Below, one piece after another: positions 7,854-19,016 of a stretch of DNA of 64,000 nt (positions are counted from its first letter, which is position 1; every line of letters starts with the position of its first letter). The stretch comes from Intrasporangium calvum DSM 43043 (lineage in GTDB: Bacteria; Actinomycetota; Actinomycetes; Actinomycetales; Dermatophilaceae), in assembly GCF_000184685.1 (NCBI RefSeq), contig NC_014830.1, positions 620,001-684,000 on the forward strand. The letters are read 5' to 3'. A model generated the notes under the pieces. That model was not told where the DNA came from. It worked only from the letters and a program-made list of their open reading frames with translations, and ran no database searches. Made by a program: the position numbers and the translations under genes.

Positions 7854-9410
7854 ATGACGTCTCGCCCCGCCGCCACCACTCGTGCCCGACGGAGCGGGCT
7901 GCGCCTCGCTGCTGCAGCGGCCGCCCTCGCGACCGTGGCGGCGTGCACGACGCCCGACCCCCCCGGCGTCCCCGTCACCGGCCCGGCGGACGGGGCGACG
8001 TCAGCCCCCGACCCGGCGCTCGCGAGCTACTACGACCAGGAGCTCGCCTGGGCCACCTGCGACGCGTACCAGTGCGCCGACCTCACCGTGCCCATCGACT
8101 ACGCCGACCCGACCGGCGGGGAGATCACCATCAAGGTCCTCCGCGTCCCCGCCCGCAGCCAGGGCAAGCGACTCGGCTCACTCGTCGTCAACCCGGGGGG
8201 CCCGGGCGCCTCGGGCGTCGACTACGCGACCGCAGCGGACAGCATCGTCGGGCCCTCGGTCCGCTCCTCCTTCGACGTCGTCGGCTTCGACCCGCGTGGC
8301 GTGGGTCGGTCCGCGCCGATCGACTGCCTCGACGACACGGCCCTCGACGCGTTCCTCGGGACCGACCCGACCCCCGACGACGCGGCCGAGGAGCGCGGGC
8401 TGCTCAAGGCGGCCGAGACCATGGCGGCCGGCTGCCAGAGCCGCAACCGCGACCTCATCGCGCACGTGGGCACCGCCGACGCGGCCAAGGACATGGACGT
8501 GCTCCGCGCGGCGCTCGGCGAGGCGCACCTCAACTACCTCGGCAAGTCGTACGGCACCTTCCTCGGGGCGACCTACGCCGACCTCTTCCCGGCCCGGGTG
8601 GGTCGATTCGTCCTCGACGGCGTCGTGCCGCCCGACCTGACGAGCGCCCAGCTGGCCGAGGGCCAGGCGCGCGGTTTCGAGCTCGCGACCCGCGCGTACG
8701 TCGAGGACTGCGTCACCGAGGGCGACTGCCCCTTGGGGACGTCGGTCGACGAGGGCATGCGCTGGATCCGCGGCTTCCTCGCCGAGCTCGACCGCACCCC
8801 GCTGCCGACCGGCGACCCCGCCGTGCCCCGGCTCACCGAGGCCTGGGGCTCCCTCGGGCTCGCCGTCGCGATGTACGACCAGGGCGCCTGGGGCATCCTC
8901 ACGGACGCGATCCGGGAGGCCGAGACCGGCAGCGGGGCCTCCCTCATGGCGCTGGCCAACGCCTATGCCGACCGCGCGCCGGGCGGCTCCTACAGCGGGA
9001 ACATGATGGAGGCCATCTGGGCCGTCAACTGCCTCGACCGTCCGGACAGCCCGGAGCTGTCGACCTACGAGGGGTACGAGAACCACTTCACCGAGGTCGC
9101 CCCCACGTGGGGGCCCTTCCTCGCGTGGGGCTCGCTCGCGTGCGGCGTCTGGCCGGTGCAGGGCGACAACCCGCCGCACCGGATCTCGGCCGAGGGGAGC
9201 AACCCCATCGTCGTCGTCGGGACGACCCGCGACCCGGCCACGATCTACGAGTGGTCGAAGCAGCTGCGTGACCAGCTCGCCAACGCGGTCCTCGTCTCGC
9301 TCGACGGCGACGGCCACACCGCGTACACGCGCGGCAGCTCGTGCATCGACGACGCCCTCGACGCGTACTTCGTCAAGGGGACCGTCCCGCAGGACGGGCT
9401 CACGTGCTGA
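7854..9410 (+). CDS. Tripeptidyl aminopeptidase-like alpha/beta hydrolase, lipoprotein (paralogue 1)
   Basis: Exported serine hydrolase of 518 residues. The signal peptide ends in a lipobox (ATVAAC, Cys31), so it is probably anchored to the outer face of the membrane. The oxyanion segment VVNPGGPGASG, nucleophile elbow GKSYGT (Ser232), Asp460 in TTRDPATIYEW and His488 in DGDGHTAY give a complete triad of the Streptomyces Tap/SlpD family, with a C-terminal TAP-like domain and paired cysteines. Likely trims peptides from secreted protein. First of three tandem paralogues; its stop overlaps the next start. Confidence 0.9.
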   Translation: MTSRPAATTRARRSGLRLAAAAAALATVAACTTPDPPGVPVTGPADGATSAPDPALASYYDQELAWATCDAYQCADLTVPIDYADPTGGEITIKVLRVPARSQGKRLGSLVVNPGGPGASGVDYATAADSIVGPSVRSSFDVVGFDPRGVGRSAPIDCLDDTALDAFLGTDPTPDDAAEERGLLKAAETMAAGCQSRNRDLIAHVGTADAAKDMDVLRAALGEAHLNYLGKSYGTFLGATYADLFPARVGRFVLDGVVPPDLTSAQLAEGQARGFELATRAYVEDCVTEGDCPLGTSVDEGMRWIRGFLAELDRTPLPTGDPAVPRLTEAWGSLGLAVAMYDQGAWGILTDAIREAETGSGASLMALANAYADRAPGGSYSGNMMEAIWAVNCLDRPDSPELSTYEGYENHFTEVAPTWGPFLAWGSLACGVWPVQGDNPPHRISAEGSNPIVVVGTTRDPATIYEWSKQLRDQLANAVLVSLDGDGHTAYTRGSSCIDDALDAYFVKGTVPQDGLTC

Positions 9411-11158
9411 ACGACGAGTCGCGCCGGCCCGAGGACCTCCCCGAGACCGACGAGACCACCACCCTGCCGTATGCCGCTGGGCTCGCTCCCGACGAGCCGC
9501 CCGGACCGGGCGGGGCCGGGCCGGGTCGCTCTGGCCGGGGCCGTGCGATCGTGGCCGCCCTGGTCGTGGTGGTCGTGGTGGTCGCCCTCGCGCTCGTCGC
9601 TGCAGTCGGACTCCTCGCGGGGCGCGCGACCCGTCCCGCCCCGCCGGCCGCCGCTCCGGGCACCACGCCGGTCACCACGCCGGTCACCACGCCGGTCACC
9701 ACGACCGGTCCGGGCGCCACGGCGACGGCCGGGGCCGGCACGGACCACCCAGCAGGGCTGGCCGCCTTCTACACCCAGCAGGTCGACTGGCGGACCTGCC
9801 CGGGCAGCCAGGCCCACCAGTGCGCGAGCATCGAGGTCCCGGTGGACTATGCCGAGCCGGAGGGGGACACGTTCGAGCTGGCGCTGCGCAAGGTCCCGGC
9901 GCTCGAACCGGAACGCAAGGTCGGCACGCTCCTGATCAACCCCGGGGGGCCGGGTGGCTCCGGGCTCGAGTACGCGCAGTTCTCGAGCTTCGTCTTCAGC
10001 AGGCAGCTCCGCGAGTCATACGACATCCTCGGCTTCGACCCGCGCGGGGTGGGGGCCTCCGACCCGGTCGCGTGCCTCTCCGACGAGGACATGGACCTCC
10101 TCTTCGCGAACGACCCCACGCCCGACGACGAGGCCGAGCGGGACACGCTGATCCGCGACACCGACGCCATCACCGAGCGGTGCGCGCGCCGGGGCGGGGA
10201 CCGTGCACTGCACATGAGCACCACCGAGGTCGCGCGTGACCTCGACGTGATGCGGGGGCTCGTCGGCGACGCCCGGCTCAACTACTTCGGCGTGTCGTAC
10301 GGCACGGTCCTCGGCGCCCTCTACGCGGACCTGTTCCCCGAGTGGGTGGGCCGCTTCGTCCTCGACTCAGCCGTGTCACCGAACCAGACCGACGAGCAGC
10401 AGCTCGACCATGACATCCAGGGCTTCGAGGCGTCGATCGACGCCTTCATCAACTGGTGCGTCGACCGCGACGACTGTGCCCTCGGGGCCGAGGCGACCGG
10501 CGCGCGGGACCGGATCTCCGACCTGCTCGACGACGTGGAGCGGCGACCCCTCGAGACCTCCCGGGGCGACCTCGACTCGATCGGCGAGGGGTGGGTCGGC
10601 TTTGCCATCTTCATGTGCCTCTACTCGGAGCAGTCCTGGCCGATCCTCAACGAGGGTCTCGCCGAGGCGTTCGACGGCCGGGGCGACGTCCTCCTCGACC
10701 ACGCGATGGGCGTCGTGGGTCGCAGCGCCTCCGGGGAGTACGACGCGGCGTCCTATCTCCACGCGATGATCCCGGTCCGGTGCGCCGACTGGCCCCGGAG
10801 TGACGACGCCGCCCTCGCCGCCGCGGAGGAGCGGGCGCGTCGGGAACACCCCTTGTGGTCCCGTCTCGCCGGCGTGCTCCACGACAACTGCGCGGCCTGG
10901 CCGGCGCAGCCCCGACAGCCGTCCGGCGCCACCCTCGCTCGGGGCGCTGCCCCGATCCTCGTCATCGGCAACCTGCGCGACCCGGCCACCCCGATCGGCG
11001 GCACGAAGCAGCTGGCCGGCGACCTGGCCTCCGCCGTCCTCGTGACCAGTGACCACGACGGGCACGGGACTTACTACGCTGGCAACTCGTGCGTGGACTC
11101 CATCGTCGACGGTTACCTCATCAAGGGGACCGTGCCCTCGTCGGACCGGGCCTGTTGA
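9404..11158 (+). CDS. Tripeptidyl aminopeptidase-like hydrolase, membrane-anchored (paralogue 2)
   Basis: 584 residues. The GTG at 9404 sits inside the stop region of paralogue 1 (GTGCTGA), so translation is coupled. The cytosolic N-tail of about 45 residues is encoded partly by the dispersed repeat (LPYAAGLA). Then come one membrane helix (residues ~46-70), a Pro/Thr linker built from a 12-bp tandem repeat, and the hydrolase domain with NPGGPGGSG, Ser in GVSYGT, Asp in LRDPATP and His in DHDGHGTY. So this paralogue is a type II membrane protein where paralogue 1 is a lipoprotein. Substrate unknown; extracellular peptide hydrolysis is inferred from family. Confidence 0.88.
   Translation: MLNDESRRPEDLPETDETTTLPYAAGLAPDEPPGPGGAGPGRSGRGRAIVAALVVVVVVVALALVAAVGLLAGRATRPAPPAAAPGTTPVTTPVTTPVTTTGPGATATAGAGTDHPAGLAAFYTQQVDWRTCPGSQAHQCASIEVPVDYAEPEGDTFELALRKVPALEPERKVGTLLINPGGPGGSGLEYAQFSSFVFSRQLRESYDILGFDPRGVGASDPVACLSDEDMDLLFANDPTPDDEAERDTLIRDTDAITERCARRGGDRALHMSTTEVARDLDVMRGLVGDARLNYFGVSYGTVLGALYADLFPEWVGRFVLDSAVSPNQTDEQQLDHDIQGFEASIDAFINWCVDRDDCALGAEATGARDRISDLLDDVERRPLETSRGDLDSIGEGWVGFAIFMCLYSEQSWPILNEGLAEAFDGRGDVLLDHAMGVVGRSASGEYDAASYLHAMIPVRCADWPRSDDAALAAAEERARREHPLWSRLAGVLHDNCAAWPAQPRQPSGATLARGAAPILVIGNLRDPATPIGGTKQLAGDLASAVLVTSDHDGHGTYYAGNSCVDSIVDGYLIKGTVPSSDRAC
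9468..9485 (+). repeat. Dispersed repeat, copy 4 (in coding sequence)
   Basis: CGTATGCCGCTGGGCTCG, a full 18-bp consensus copy inside the N-terminal tail of hydrolase paralogue 2, read as PYAAGLA. Confidence 0.85.
9661..9703 (+). repeat. 12-bp in-frame tandem repeat
   Basis: CACCACGCCGGT three times plus a partial unit, encoding a PVTT-type linker between the membrane helix and the hydrolase domain of paralogue 2. Changes in copy number would keep the frame. Confidence 0.85.
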
Positions 11159-12807
11159 GCGCGCTCCGCAACGGAGCCGTGGCCCTCGGGCTGCTCCTGG
11201 TCCTCCTCACCTTCGCGACCATGCAGCCCGCCGACCCGGGTGGGACCTCGGCCGCCCAGCCGGCCCAGCGGCATACGAGCACACCGGCCAAGCCGACCCC
11301 AGCGCCCGCAGCGACGACGTCGGGGACGGCGGGAGCAGCCCCCGGCGAGATCCGCTTCACCGGGGCGCCACAGCCGAATCCCGCCGCTCTCCGACGTTTC
11401 TACGCGCAACAGGTCGAGTGGACCCGGTGCGCGGACGACCGTGACTTCGACTGCGCCCGGGTGGCGGTCCCCGTCGACCACGAGCGGCCGTCCGGTGCGA
11501 CGATCGCCATCGCGCTGCGCCGGCTCCCCGCCACCTCGGAGCATCCTCGCGGCACCCTCTTCGTCAACCCGGGCGGACCCGGCGGGTCGGGCACCGACTT
11601 CGTCCGCGAGCCGGACCTCTTCGGCGACGACCTCCGGGCGGCCTGGGACATCGTCGGCTTCGACCCGAGAGGCATCGGCGACTCGGCCGGCTTCGACTGC
11701 CTCACCGACGAGGAGCTCGACGCGATGTACGCCGCCGACCCGACACCCGCGTCCGCGCAGGGAATGGAGTTCCTCGAGGAGGCCGCCGCGGCCCGCGCAG
11801 CGAGCTGCCTGCAGCGGGGCGGTGCCCTCGCGGCGAAGATGGGCAGCGAGGCGGTCGCCGCCGACCTCGACATCCTCCGCGAGGCGGTCGGCGACGAACG
11901 GCTCAACTACTACGGCGTCAGCTACGGCACCCTCATCGGCGCCATCTACGCCGACCGCTTCACCTCGCGGGTCGGGCTGATGGTCCTCGACTCGGCCGTG
12001 TCACCGGATGGCCTCGACACCGCGTCCGTCACGCAGCGCGACGTGGATGCCAACGCACGCCACTGGGGCACGGAGTTCGACGCACTCTTCGCCGACTTCG
12101 TCGAGGAGTGCGGCGACCGCTGCCCCCTTGGCACTGATCCCGGCTCGGCCGGCGCTGCGCTCGTCGCGCTGCTCGACTCCCTCGAAGCCGTGCCCCTGCC
12201 GACGGACTTCGACTCGCTGCCCCAGGTCACCGAGGGATGGGCCGTCACCGCCATCGGGGAGGGGCTGCTCGACCCGGCCTCCTGGCCCTACCTCGTCGAC
12301 GCCCTGGAGGCCGCGATCGAGGGCGACGGCACCGAGCTCGCGTGGTTCGCCATGGTCGCGGTCGGGCGCGACGTCGACGGGAGCTACCCCGGAGCGACCT
12401 TCGGCAAGAGCCACCTTCCGGTGACGTGCGCCGACTGGCCGGCCCGGACGTGGGCCGAGCTCACCCCGAGCCGCGCGGTCCTCGAGGAGCACCCCCTCTT
12501 CGGCCGGATCCAGCCGCCGCTGCCGTCGGAATGCGCCGGCTGGACCGGCACGATGCGCAGCAACCTGCTCGTCGGCGCCGAGCCGGCCACCCCGATCCTC
12601 GTCATCGGCAACGAGGACGACCCCGTGACACCGATCGAGGACACCGAGTACCTCGCCGAGATGCTCGTCGGGTCCCGGCTCGTCACCGTCGACGCTGCAC
12701 GCCACGGCGCCTACGCGATGGGCAACGCGTGCGTCGACGAGGTGGTCGAGGACTACCTCGCCCGCGGCCTCGCACCCCGCGACGGCCTCGGGTGTCCCGC
12801 CGACTGA
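11155..12807 (+). CDS. Tripeptidyl aminopeptidase-like hydrolase, membrane-anchored (paralogue 3)
   Basis: 550 residues if the TTG at 11155 is used, which overlaps the previous stop as TTGA; a GTG at 11179 is the other choice. A hydrophobic N-terminus (residues 8-24) is followed by a Pro/Ala/Thr linker that holds a copy of the dispersed repeat (AQRHTST). The catalytic domain follows, with NPGGPGGSG, Ser in GVSYGT, Asp in NEDDPVTP and His in ARHGAY. The third and last gene of the operon; a hairpin follows. All three triads are intact, so none of the paralogues looks dead. Confidence 0.86.
   Translation: MSALRNGAVALGLLLVLLTFATMQPADPGGTSAAQPAQRHTSTPAKPTPAPAATTSGTAGAAPGEIRFTGAPQPNPAALRRFYAQQVEWTRCADDRDFDCARVAVPVDHERPSGATIAIALRRLPATSEHPRGTLFVNPGGPGGSGTDFVREPDLFGDDLRAAWDIVGFDPRGIGDSAGFDCLTDEELDAMYAADPTPASAQGMEFLEEAAAARAASCLQRGGALAAKMGSEAVAADLDILREAVGDERLNYYGVSYGTLIGAIYADRFTSRVGLMVLDSAVSPDGLDTASVTQRDVDANARHWGTEFDALFADFVEECGDRCPLGTDPGSAGAALVALLDSLEAVPLPTDFDSLPQVTEGWAVTAIGEGLLDPASWPYLVDALEAAIEGDGTELAWFAMVAVGRDVDGSYPGATFGKSHLPVTCADWPARTWAELTPSRAVLEEHPLFGRIQPPLPSECAGWTGTMRSNLLVGAEPATPILVIGNEDDPVTPIEDTEYLAEMLVGSRLVTVDAARHGAYAMGNACVDEVVEDYLARGLAPRDGLGCPAD
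11263..11277 (-). repeat. Dispersed repeat, copy 5 (in coding sequence)
   Basis: GCCCAGCGGCATACG within the linker codons of hydrolase paralogue 3, read as AQRHT. Confidence 0.8.
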
Positions 12808-12826
12808 GCGGCCGGCCACGCTCCCT

Positions 12827-12876
12827 GGGTTGAGGTCGGATCGGCAACCCCGGGGGTGCCGAACTGGCCTCAACCC
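12827..12876 (+). terminator. Hairpin after the hydrolase operon
   Basis: Arms beginning GGGTTGAGG (12827) and ending CCTCAACCC (12876), with inner CGGCA/TGCCG pairing and a GC-rich loop. Placed 20 bp after the stop of paralogue 3; no T-run, as is usual in high-GC genomes. Confidence 0.6.
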
Positions 12877-12927
12877 ACTCGGCCGCGGCTGCACCGGGGC
12901 GATTTCGTGAGCGGCAGAGGCCGTGCG

Positions 12928-12933
12928 TATACT
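12928..12933 (+). promoter_or_regulatory. -10 box of tRNA-Thr
   Basis: TATACT, 22 nt before the mature tRNA 5' end. It stands out in GC-rich DNA. The -35 region is not clear. Confidence 0.55.
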
Positions 12934-12955
12934 CATCAACCGTGCTCCGGCACGT

Positions 12956-13032
12956 GCCGCCTTAGCTCAGTCGGCCAGAGCGATTCACTCGTAATGAATA
13001 GGTCATCGGTTCGATTCCGATAGGCGGCTCCA
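12956..13032 (+). tRNA. tRNA-Thr(CGT)
   Basis: Cloverleaf folds completely: acceptor GCCGCCT/AGGCGGC, D arm GCTC/GAGC, anticodon stem ATTCA/TGAAT around loop CTCGTAA (anticodon CGT, reads ACG), T arm ATCGG-TTCGATT-CCGAT. CCA is encoded at 13030-13032. Confidence 0.97.
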
Positions 13033-13040
13033 GGTGTGAC

Positions 13041-13074
13041 AGCGACGCCCTCGACTCCGGTCGGGGGCGTCGCT
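13041..13074 (+). terminator. Terminator hairpin of tRNA-Thr
   Basis: AGCGACGCCCTCGA pairs with TCGGGGGCGTCGCT with a single G-T mismatch across a 6-nt loop, 8 bp after the CCA end. The rest of the gap to 13203 shows nothing I recognise. Confidence 0.7.
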
Positions 13075-13203
13075 GCTGTTGGAGCAGATCCGGCGGCACG
13101 CCCATCGGAGCGGCTCGATTCGACGGGACCTCGGACCGTAGGACCGGCGTTCCGGTGGCCGTCCGACGCCCGGCTGTCGCAGCGGGACCCGGGCGGTCGT
13201 GCG

Positions 13204-13686
13204 CTAGGCCGCTGCCGCGAAGAGACGGCCGTACCGGGCCAGGTACAGGGGCCAGCCCTGGTCGTCGCCGATCCCTTCGGCGAGCGAGGGCCAACCGGGG
13301 CCGTGCCGGTCGAGGTTGCGGTGCTCGAGCTCGACCCGGGTCCGCTCAGGCGTCTCGGCGATGAACCGGACCTCGACCTCGCTCGCGTTCTCGGGGTCGC
13401 TCTCGAGCTGCCAGGTCGGGCCGATGTCCCAGCTGAACACCAGCCGGCGCGGCGGCTCGAAGACGAGGATCCGAGCCCAGCGGCACTCGGTGCCGTCGAT
13501 GGCCCGGTCGTAGATGTGGCCCCCGACGCGAGGCTCGAGGACGGTCTGCTCGATGGGTGCGCCGAGCAGGTTGTGCTCCGGCGGCTTGATCTCCCCGAAC
13601 CGTTCGGTGAACACGGCGAACGCCTGCTCCACCGAGGCCGGGACCACGATGTCCCTGCGGACCATCGCGCTCATCGTCTCTGTCAT
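13204..13686 (-). CDS. SRPBCC (AHSA1-type) protein
   Basis: Cytosolic START/Bet v1-like protein of 160 residues. The order VRRDIVVPASVEQAFAVFTE, GGHIYDR, WDIGPTWQ and EVRFIAETPERTRVELEHR is characteristic of the Aha1-domain group often paired with ArsR repressors. GAGGAG lies 5 nt before the ATG at 13686, and the start overlaps the stop of the ArsR gene (ATGA). Proteins of this kind bind small hydrophobic ligands; the ligand here is unknown. Confidence 0.85.
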   Translation of the reverse strand: MTETMSAMVRRDIVVPASVEQAFAVFTERFGEIKPPEHNLLGAPIEQTVLEPRVGGHIYDRAIDGTECRWARILVFEPPRRLVFSWDIGPTWQLESDPENASEVEVRFIAETPERTRVELEHRNLDRHGPGWPSLAEGIGDDQGWPLYLARYGRLFAAAA

Positions 13687-14021
13687 GGTGACTCCTCTGG
13701 TTGTCCTTCGGCCGCGAGCTGTCCCACGGCCTCTCCGTAGTTGGTCAGGGCCCGGCTCCAGAAGGTGTCGAGCTGGTCCCGCAGCGCTGCGACGGCAACG
13801 GGGTTGAGGCGGTAGATCCGGCGCGTGCCGGCCACCCGTTCGGTGACGAGACCCGCATCCCTGAGCACCTTGAGCGCCTGGCTCACCGCTGGACGGCTCA
13901 CCGGGAGCTCTGCCGCGAGCTCTCCGACGGCGCGGGGCCGTTCGGCCAGGAACTCGACGATGGCCCGTCGAGTGGGATCGCCCAGTGCCGTCCACCCGTC
14001 GCCCCTTTGGTTAGTGTTCAC
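13683..14021 (-). CDS. ArsR-family transcriptional regulator
   Basis: Winged-helix repressor of 112 residues with WTALGDPTRRAIVEFL and the recognition helix region ELPVSRPAVSQALKVL. It lacks the CxC metal site of arsenic sensors, so it is more likely a regulator of its own operon with the SRPBCC gene. I chose the GTG at 14021 because conserved homology begins right after it; a far upstream ATG would overlap the dispersed repeat and add unconserved sequence. A palindrome (GGTAAG-N6-CTTACC) lies 5 bp upstream of the start and is a probable operator. Confidence 0.85.
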   Translation of the reverse strand: MNTNQRGDGWTALGDPTRRAIVEFLAERPRAVGELAAELPVSRPAVSQALKVLRDAGLVTERVAGTRRIYRLNPVAVAALRDQLDTFWSRALTNYGEAVGQLAAEGQPEESP

Positions 14022-14025
14022 AAAC

Positions 14026-14043
14026 GGTAAGCATTCTCTTACC
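14026..14043 (-). promoter_or_regulatory. Probable ArsR autoregulatory operator
   Basis: Inverted repeat GGTAAG-CATTCT-CTTACC, flanked on the minus strand by two GTTTG direct repeats. It lies directly upstream of the ArsR GTG, where a repressor would block initiation. Confidence 0.5.
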
Positions 14044-14120
14044 AAACGGCGGGTGTCAACCCCTGTTCTCGTCGGGCTGGGACGGCGGGAGGGCTGGGAC
14101 CGCGGCGCGCACGGAACTGG

Positions 14121-14135
14121 GCCCAGCGGCATACG
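14121..14135 (-). repeat. Dispersed repeat, copy 6
   Basis: GCCCAGCGGCATACG in the divergent gap between the ArsR gene and ktrB. Confidence 0.8.
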
Positions 14136-14202
14136 GGGAGGGTTTGTCCCAATCTTGACGCCTCCTTAACGCCTCCGCTGCTGAGGTGGTGCGGGTGCCG
14201 GA

Positions 14203-14208
14203 TAGCGT
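14203..14208 (+). promoter_or_regulatory. Leaderless -10 box of ktrB
   Basis: TAGCGT, then 7 nt, then the ATG at 14216. It favours this ATG over GTG codons further upstream in the same frame. Confidence 0.55.
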
Positions 14209-14215
14209 TCAGGCC

Positions 14216-15581
14216 ATGGCCTCGATGGAGGCGCCGGTCGGCGCGTGGTCCCGAGTGGCGCAAGCCCTCAGCCACCCCATCCGCGTCGTCGTCGTCGCGT
14301 TCCTCGCCGCCATCCTCGCCGGCACCGCCCTCCTGATGACCCCGTTGGCCGCTGCGAGCGGCGATGAGACCGGGATCGTGACGGCCCTCTTCACGGCGAC
14401 CTCGGCGGTCTGCGTCACCGGTCTCGTCCTCGTCGACACCGGGACATACTGGTCCGGGTTCGGGCAGGGCGTCATCCTCCTGCTCATCCAGATCGGCGGG
14501 CTCGGCATCATGACCCTCGCCTCGGTCCTCGCCGTGATGATCGGGCGGCGCATCGGGGTCCGCGCCAGCCTGCTCTCCGGCGCCGAGGCGCGACGTGGTC
14601 ACGGCGCCGGCATGAGCGCTCGTGACATCGTGGTCGGCGTCGTCCGGACCAGCCTGCTCTTCGAGGCGGTCTTGGCCCTGGTCCTCATCCTCCGCTTCAG
14701 CCTGAGCTACGACGAACCCCCTGCCCGAGCGGCCTACCTCGGTGTCTTCCACGCCGTCTCCGCGTTCAACAATGCAGGCTTCGCCCTCTGGGCCGATAAC
14801 CTCGAGAGGTTCGCCCTCGACCCCGTGGTCTCCCTGGTCATCGCCGGTGCAATCATCTGCGGGGGCCTCGGGTTCCCGGTGCTGTGGGAGCTGCGCCGGG
14901 AGTGGCGACGTCCCCGCGACTGGTCGCTGCACACCCGGATCACCATGACCGCGACGGTGGCCATTCTCGTCGTCAGCACCGTCGTCATCACGCTCGCCGA
15001 ATGGGGCAACGACGCGACGATCGGCAGCTTTCCCACGCCGGGGAAGCTCTTGGCGGGCTTCTTCCACGCCGTCAACACCCGGACGGCAGGGTTCAACAGC
15101 GTGCCGATCGGGGACCTGCGCTCCGAGAGCCTCCTCGCGAGCGACCTCTTCATGTTCATCGGCGCCGGGAGTGCGGGCACCGCCGGCGGGATCAAGGTCA
15201 CGACGTTCGTGCTGATGGGCTACATCATGTGGGCCGAGCTCCGCGGGGAGCGCCACGTCATCGCGTCGCGGCGGACCGTCCCCGCCGACGTGCAGCGGCA
15301 GGCCCTCACCGTCGCCTTCTTCGCCGTCACCGCGATCATCGTCTCCACCTGGGTGCTGCTGGCCACCTCGGCGTTCTCGCTCGACGTCGTCCTCTTCGAG
15401 GTGGTGTCCGCGTTCGGCACCGTCGGACTGTCCACCGGGATCACGGCGAGCCTGCCGACCCACGGACAGCTCCTGCTCACCGTCCTGATGTTCGTCGGCC
15501 GGCTGGGGCCGCTGACCGTGGGGGCCTCGCTCGCCCTCCGGACGCGGCCCCGCCGGTTCGAGTACCCAGAGGAGAGGACCA

Positions 15582-15592
<11 letters not shown>
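14216..15592 (+). CDS. ktrB: Trk/Ktr-type potassium transporter, membrane subunit
   Basis: Polytopic membrane protein of 458 residues that forms the cation pathway. Four pore-loop repeats of the MPM type are visible by their selectivity segments, e.g. TATSAVCVTGL, SAFNNAGFAL, NTRTAGFNSV and SAFGTVGLSTGI. The GSAGTAGGIKVTT loop after the third pore is conserved in TrkH/KtrB. Partner of the adjacent KtrA, whose start overlaps its stop. Likely K+ uptake coupled to Na+ or H+, under control of the cytosolic ring. Confidence 0.92.
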
Positions 15593-18615
<3,023 letters not shown>

Positions 18616-18713
18616 GCGGGCTGAGCCGGCGCCAGTCACCTCGATGCCTTCCCCGGCGTAGGTGCCCAATGGTCGAGTGCCCCTGACTCACCGTGACGTG
18701 CCATCAAACGAGT

Positions 18714-18755
18714 CGTATGCCGCTGGGCTGCCTTGCGCTGCAAGGCAACCCAGCG
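18714..18755 (+). repeat. Dispersed repeat, copy 7, merged into a hairpin
   Basis: CGTATGCCGCTGGGCT at 18714-18729. Its right half forms an imperfect palindrome with the sequence behind it: CGCTGGGCTGCCTTG (18721-18735) pairs with CAAGGCAACCCAGCG (18741-18755) with one mismatch and a 5-nt loop. It could act as a terminator after katG. The remainder of the 400-bp gap 18616-19016 holds no gene I can support. Confidence 0.75.
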
Positions 18756-18962
18756 CGCTTTCGCCGGGCCCCAGCTGCTGTCACCACGGCCGCTGCCCCA
18801 GGGTCTCGCGGCCCACACCTTGGCGGGTGAGCGATGGGGTCGCTCCGGTACGAGCACCTCGGACTCGCGGTGACCTCCTGGTCGGCGATGCGGATGCGGC
18901 TGCTGCGGACGACCGAGGTCCACGGGTCGGACCGCGCCTGTCCCGCCGATCTGTGGACGTCC

Positions 18963-18968
18963 TACGAT
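18963..18968 (+). promoter_or_regulatory. Possible -10 box of the enoyl-CoA hydratase gene
   Basis: TACGAT, 48 nt before the ATG, leaving a conventional leader with a GGAAGGGG ribosome site. Confidence 0.3.
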
Positions 18969-19016
18969 CGACGGGCGTGGTCGTCGTCGACGACGCGCGG
19001 GAAGGGGCTGGGGACG

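Noticed and set aside
18834-19016. N-terminal extension of the enoyl-CoA hydratase
   Set aside because: The frame is open but has no crotonase homology; a -10 box and ribosome site support the ATG at 19017.
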